64,000 bases of DNA from the NCBI RefSeq assembly GCF_004364345.1, contig NZ_SOCA01000008.1, positions 1 to 64,000 of the forward strand, given 5' to 3'. The notes under the pieces are model-generated. The model made no database searches and was not told the DNA's origin. It was given only the letters and a program-made list of their open reading frames with translations. Source of the DNA: Prosthecobacter fusiformis. GTDB taxonomy: Bacteria > Verrucomicrobiota > Verrucomicrobiia > Verrucomicrobiales > Verrucomicrobiaceae. The position numbers and the translations under genes are program-made. Positions 61,552 to 64,000 of this stretch are shown here, one piece after another (position 1 is the first letter of the stretch; each line of letters starts with the position of its first letter).

Positions 61552-62586
61552 CTAAGCGGCCCGCGCCCTTACCGAAGGCCCCTCAATCCACTCCGGTGGA
61601 ATCAAAATCTGCCGAGGCACCTCCGGCACACCGCACTCATTTTGCAGCAGTTGCGTCGCCACCAGATCCACACCCGCAGCCGCCACATGATCCCGCCGCT
61701 GATGGATGCCCGCATAGCTTTTCATCGCCGGAGTCCAGTCATGCACCACCAGGCCGATGTCCTCCGGCACCCGCAGCCCCAGGCTCTGCAACCACTCTGG
61801 AATATGCTGATCAAAGGTGATCAACGCATCCGGCTGCTCAGTCTTCATCCAGTCGATAAACACCTTTCGGCAGCGGCTGAATTCATTGTGAGGAAAAAGC
61901 AAAACTGGCACCCGCTGCGCCACCGGGATGCTCTGCTGCACATGCAGCATCGCCCCACTGTAAGATCCCTCTGCACGATGATCCACCCACTGCGTGACCG
62001 CCAGGCCGATGCGCTGATAGCCCCTGGCCCGCAGTTCCCTCACGGCCAATTGAATACCCAGATTCATGTTACCCGCCGCACGGTGGAGCGACGGATTCGT
62101 CAGCCCGAAACCAAAGGTCGCCGCCGCAAAGGGCGTGTAATCAAGCTGCGCGCACAGCATCTGGGATGACTGGGGGGAAACGATAATCCCCTCGATCCCC
62201 CGCGCCCGCAGGATGCTGCCCAGCCGCACAGCATCCAGCCCATCGCGGCCTAACCAAAATTCCTCCGCGTGATAGCCATGCTGCTCCGCACGCCTGCGGA
62301 TGGCCTCAATCGGCACATACTGATACACCGTCTTTTGCAGCGCATCCTCCGGCACGGTCTCACGAATGACCGCGATGACCGCACGTACACGGGATTTCTT
62401 CCGCCCGCGCACCATCGTCATCATGCGCGCCAGATGCGGATCCGGCTGATACCCCAGCGCCTCAATGGCCTGCTGCACCCGCTCACGTGTCGCCGCCGAG
62501 ACACGCGGCGAGTGGTGCATCACCCGGGAGACCGTCATCGACGAGACGCCTGCCGCCTGGGCGATTTGCTGGAGGGTGACCGACAT
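61552..62586 (-). CDS. LacI-family transcription regulator
   Basis: 344 residues. The N-terminal HTH is canonical: 'VTLQQIAQAAGVSSMTVSRVMHHSPRVSAATRERVQQAIEALGY'-type order, hinge included. The sugar-binding fold follows ('VRAVIAVIRETVPED', 'RGIEGIIVSPQSS', 'RIGLAVTQWVDHRAE', 'LITFDQHIPEWLQSLGLRVPEDIGLVVHDW'). It lies 24 bp downstream of the sialidase/acetylesterase gene on the same strand, so it may control it. The ligand is unknown; a sialic-acid-related sugar is one possibility. Confidence 0.93.
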   Translation of the reverse strand: MSVTLQQIAQAAGVSSMTVSRVMHHSPRVSAATRERVQQAIEALGYQPDPHLARMMTMVRGRKKSRVRAVIAVIRETVPEDALQKTVYQYVPIEAIRRRAEQHGYHAEEFWLGRDGLDAVRLGSILRARGIEGIIVSPQSSQMLCAQLDYTPFAAATFGFGLTNPSLHRAAGNMNLGIQLAVRELRARGYQRIGLAVTQWVDHRAEGSYSGAMLHVQQSIPVAQRVPVLLFPHNEFSRCRKVFIDWMKTEQPDALITFDQHIPEWLQSLGLRVPEDIGLVVHDWTPAMKSYAGIHQRRDHVAAAGVDLVATQLLQNECGVPEVPRQILIPPEWIEGPSVRARAA

Positions 62587-62610
62587 GTGCCACGCACTAA
62601 GCGCAAAGCG

Positions 62611-64000
62611 CTACTTCTGCAAAAGCTTCATCGCCTCCGCATAGCGCACCCCAAAAGTCCTCAAGGATGGAGTATCAAAGTGGACTTTATCCCCCTTGTC
62701 CTTCAGCCCTGTGGATTCCACCACCGCCGTCTTAGCCACCCGTGACGGGATGGAGGCGATCTGTTCATTCACCAGCGGCCAGTAGCAGGGCGTCTGAGTC
62801 TTCGTTTCCATCGCCAGGAATTCTCCCAGCTTGCCTGCCACAAAAGGCACTTCCCCGGCACCCAGGTCCGCACGCAGATCCACGATCATCTTGGCCAGCC
62901 GGTCCGCATAGGATTTGGATTTTCCCTCATCCCCGGAATCCCCTTCCCCCTGGTGCCACAGGATGCCCTTCAGTGTACCGTCCTTCATGGCCAGCCGTGC
63001 CCGCTCCAGAGCTTGGGCATACAGATCACCGCCTTTTACCCATCGCTCCAGCGGCGTCCCGCCCACCGCGCACGGGATGACGCCCACGGTCACACCACGA
63101 TTCGCATCCGCCATTTCGCGGGCAAAGCTCATGCCCAGCCCGGCACCCACAGCCGCCGGTTTGTCATAATGCAAAGGCTCCACTCCATAAGTCCACTTAT
63201 TGTTAGGCGAGAACTTCAACACCCGCAGCTTGGACACGCTTTTCTCCGTATCCAGCAGCCCGCGCCCGGCCATGTTGGACTGGCCGATGAGCAAATACAG
63301 ATCCAGCTTCTCCTTCGGCGGCAGCTTGGTCGCCAGGTCATTTTCAGTCCGAATGTCCGAATGATTTCCATAGCCCAGGGCCCGGCTCACCAGCAACCGC
63401 TGGGCCGACCCTGCGGAGGTAATCTTGCCTGCACGGATGTCGGCCTCACTGATGATGGCCACCAGCACCTCCTTCTCCCCCGCATTGTAGCGGCCATGAT
63501 CATAGGTGATGTAGATGCGTCCGTCCGGGGCCTGGATCGCATCCGGATAGGACACGCTGCTGCGCTCATCCACCATCACCTTGTGCGGCCAGGTGCGCCC
63601 TTCATCATCGGAAAGCCAGGCCATCAAGCGCGTACGGGGATAGGCCCCATTTTCGTTCTTCTTCGCATCGTGATAGATGAGCATGAAAGCTCCAGAGGCC
63701 AGCTTCATCATGCAGGCACGTGTGGACGGCCCTTCATAGGCAGGCATCGCGATGGCATCCGACCAGGTTTTCCCACCATCCGTGGAGGTGCTTTCATAGA
63801 GGCCTTTCGTGGTGCGGATGACTGTCCAGATACTGCCATCCTTGCGCTGGGCCAGGGTGGCCTCACTGAAGTTACGCAGGTCTTCCGGGATGCTGGTACC
63901 GCCGTGCCACTCCCAGGTCTCACCTTCATTGCTGCTCAGCAGAGTGCATGTCTCCGGCCTTCCCGCCTGATTGCCCATCAGGAAAAACGGTGCCAGCCAA
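62611..64000 (-). CDS. Sialidase-like / sialate O-acetylesterase fusion, 5' end missing
   Basis: At least 462 residues in the window, reading in frame past 64000, so the start lies outside. The first half is a sialidase-type beta-propeller with Asp-box repeats 'SSNEGETW', 'STDGGKTW' and 'SDDEGRTW'. The second half is a SASA (sialic-acid acetylesterase) domain: 'LLIGQSNMAGRG' with the nucleophile Ser, 'GILWHQGEGDSGDEG', and 'KVHFDTPSLRTFGVRYAEAM' with the His/Asp. Both domains in one protein would strip acetyl groups and release sialic or related sugars from host or plant glycans. The visible part has no break. Confidence 0.9.
   Translation of the reverse strand, partial: WLAPFFLMGNQAGRPETCTLLSSNEGETWEWHGGTSIPEDLRNFSEATLAQRKDGSIWTVIRTTKGLYESTSTDGGKTWSDAIAMPAYEGPSTRACMMKLASGAFMLIYHDAKKNENGAYPRTRLMAWLSDDEGRTWPHKVMVDERSSVSYPDAIQAPDGRIYITYDHGRYNAGEKEVLVAIISEADIRAGKITSAGSAQRLLVSRALGYGNHSDIRTENDLATKLPPKEKLDLYLLIGQSNMAGRGLLDTEKSVSKLRVLKFSPNNKWTYGVEPLHYDKPAAVGAGLGMSFAREMADANRGVTVGVIPCAVGGTPLERWVKGGDLYAQALERARLAMKDGTLKGILWHQGEGDSGDEGKSKSYADRLAKMIVDLRADLGAGEVPFVAGKLGEFLAMETKTQTPCYWPLVNEQIASIPSRVAKTAVVESTGLKDKGDKVHFDTPSLRTFGVRYAEAMKLLQK

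Noticed and set aside
1-64000. CRISPR arrays, rRNA genes, phage structural genes, insertion sequences
   Set aside because: No regularly spaced repeats, rRNA or transposase genes were seen.

Overview
The window most likely comes from a member of the Verrucomicrobiota, close to Prosthecobacter/Verrucomicrobium. This is inferred from gene content, not from a marker gene. The main clues are a 1316-residue protein of autotransporter-associated beta-strand repeats ending in a PEP-CTERM sorting tail, many secreted hydrolases of the 'Rhodopirellula/Verrucomicrobium' kind (GH115-like, ceramidase-like, sialidase/SASA, SMP-30), large hybrid sensor kinases, and GC-rich coding DNA with weak Shine-Dalgarno sites. 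It looks chromosomal: rplM-rpsI, hisF, rpe, dinB and a tRNA-Val are present, and there are no phage or plasmid genes and no CRISPR.

Layout. 1-7.5 kb: the 5' part of an ammonium transporter gene behind a good sigma-54 promoter, then pirin, a VOC protein, esterases, an NTF2-like protein, a quinone-oxidoreductase-like enzyme, and rplM-rpsI with a terminator. A 750-bp gene-poor gap (4970-5716) holds a second sigma-54-like promoter, two strong RNA hairpins, a 25-codon hydrophobic ORF and a repeat family. 7.8-20.2 kb: a block of four large sensor kinases (7856, 10079, 13480, 16250) and one single-domain receiver. The last three genes overlap by 4 bp at each junction, and three of the kinases share a near-duplicate transmitter-receiver module. 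20.2-28.2 kb: a TraB/GumN-like lipoprotein, an HTH/PIN toxin-antitoxin pair, rpe with a DMT exporter and an amidohydrolase, hisF, a palindromic repeat cluster and a secreted S10-like carboxypeptidase.

28.3-34 kb: an accessory segment starting at tRNA-Val(CAC). It holds a small zinc-ribbon protein, a TIR-domain protein with a Cys/His head and a Tyr/Gly/Ser-rich linker, a self-inhibited Fic AMP-transferase with an unusual promoter/operator array and a small partner gene that may be frameshifted, and a short GH115-like gene flanked by a direct repeat. 34-48.6 kb: MOSC protein, FAD protein, dinB, ceramidase-like, SMP-30-like and esterase genes, a 1406-residue extracellular delta-60/MBG repeat protein, an M48 protease, a DJ-1/YajL-like protein and an AraC regulator. 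48.7-64 kb: a SNF2 helicase, the PEP-CTERM beta-strand protein, a two-domain hydrolase paired with a proteasome-fold (HslV-like) peptidase, a dihaem cytochrome c, a renalase-like oxidoreductase, and a LacI regulator cotranscribed with a sialidase/acetylesterase that runs off the right edge.

How the parts fit. Most of the window is sensing plus extracellular polymer breakdown: kinases, AraC and LacI regulators, and secreted esterases, glycosidases and peptidases. The unusual signals are the sigma-54/structured-leader/micro-ORF unit at 5.03-5.42 kb, the tRNA-linked TIR-Fic segment with its operator array, and the mosaic kinase block.
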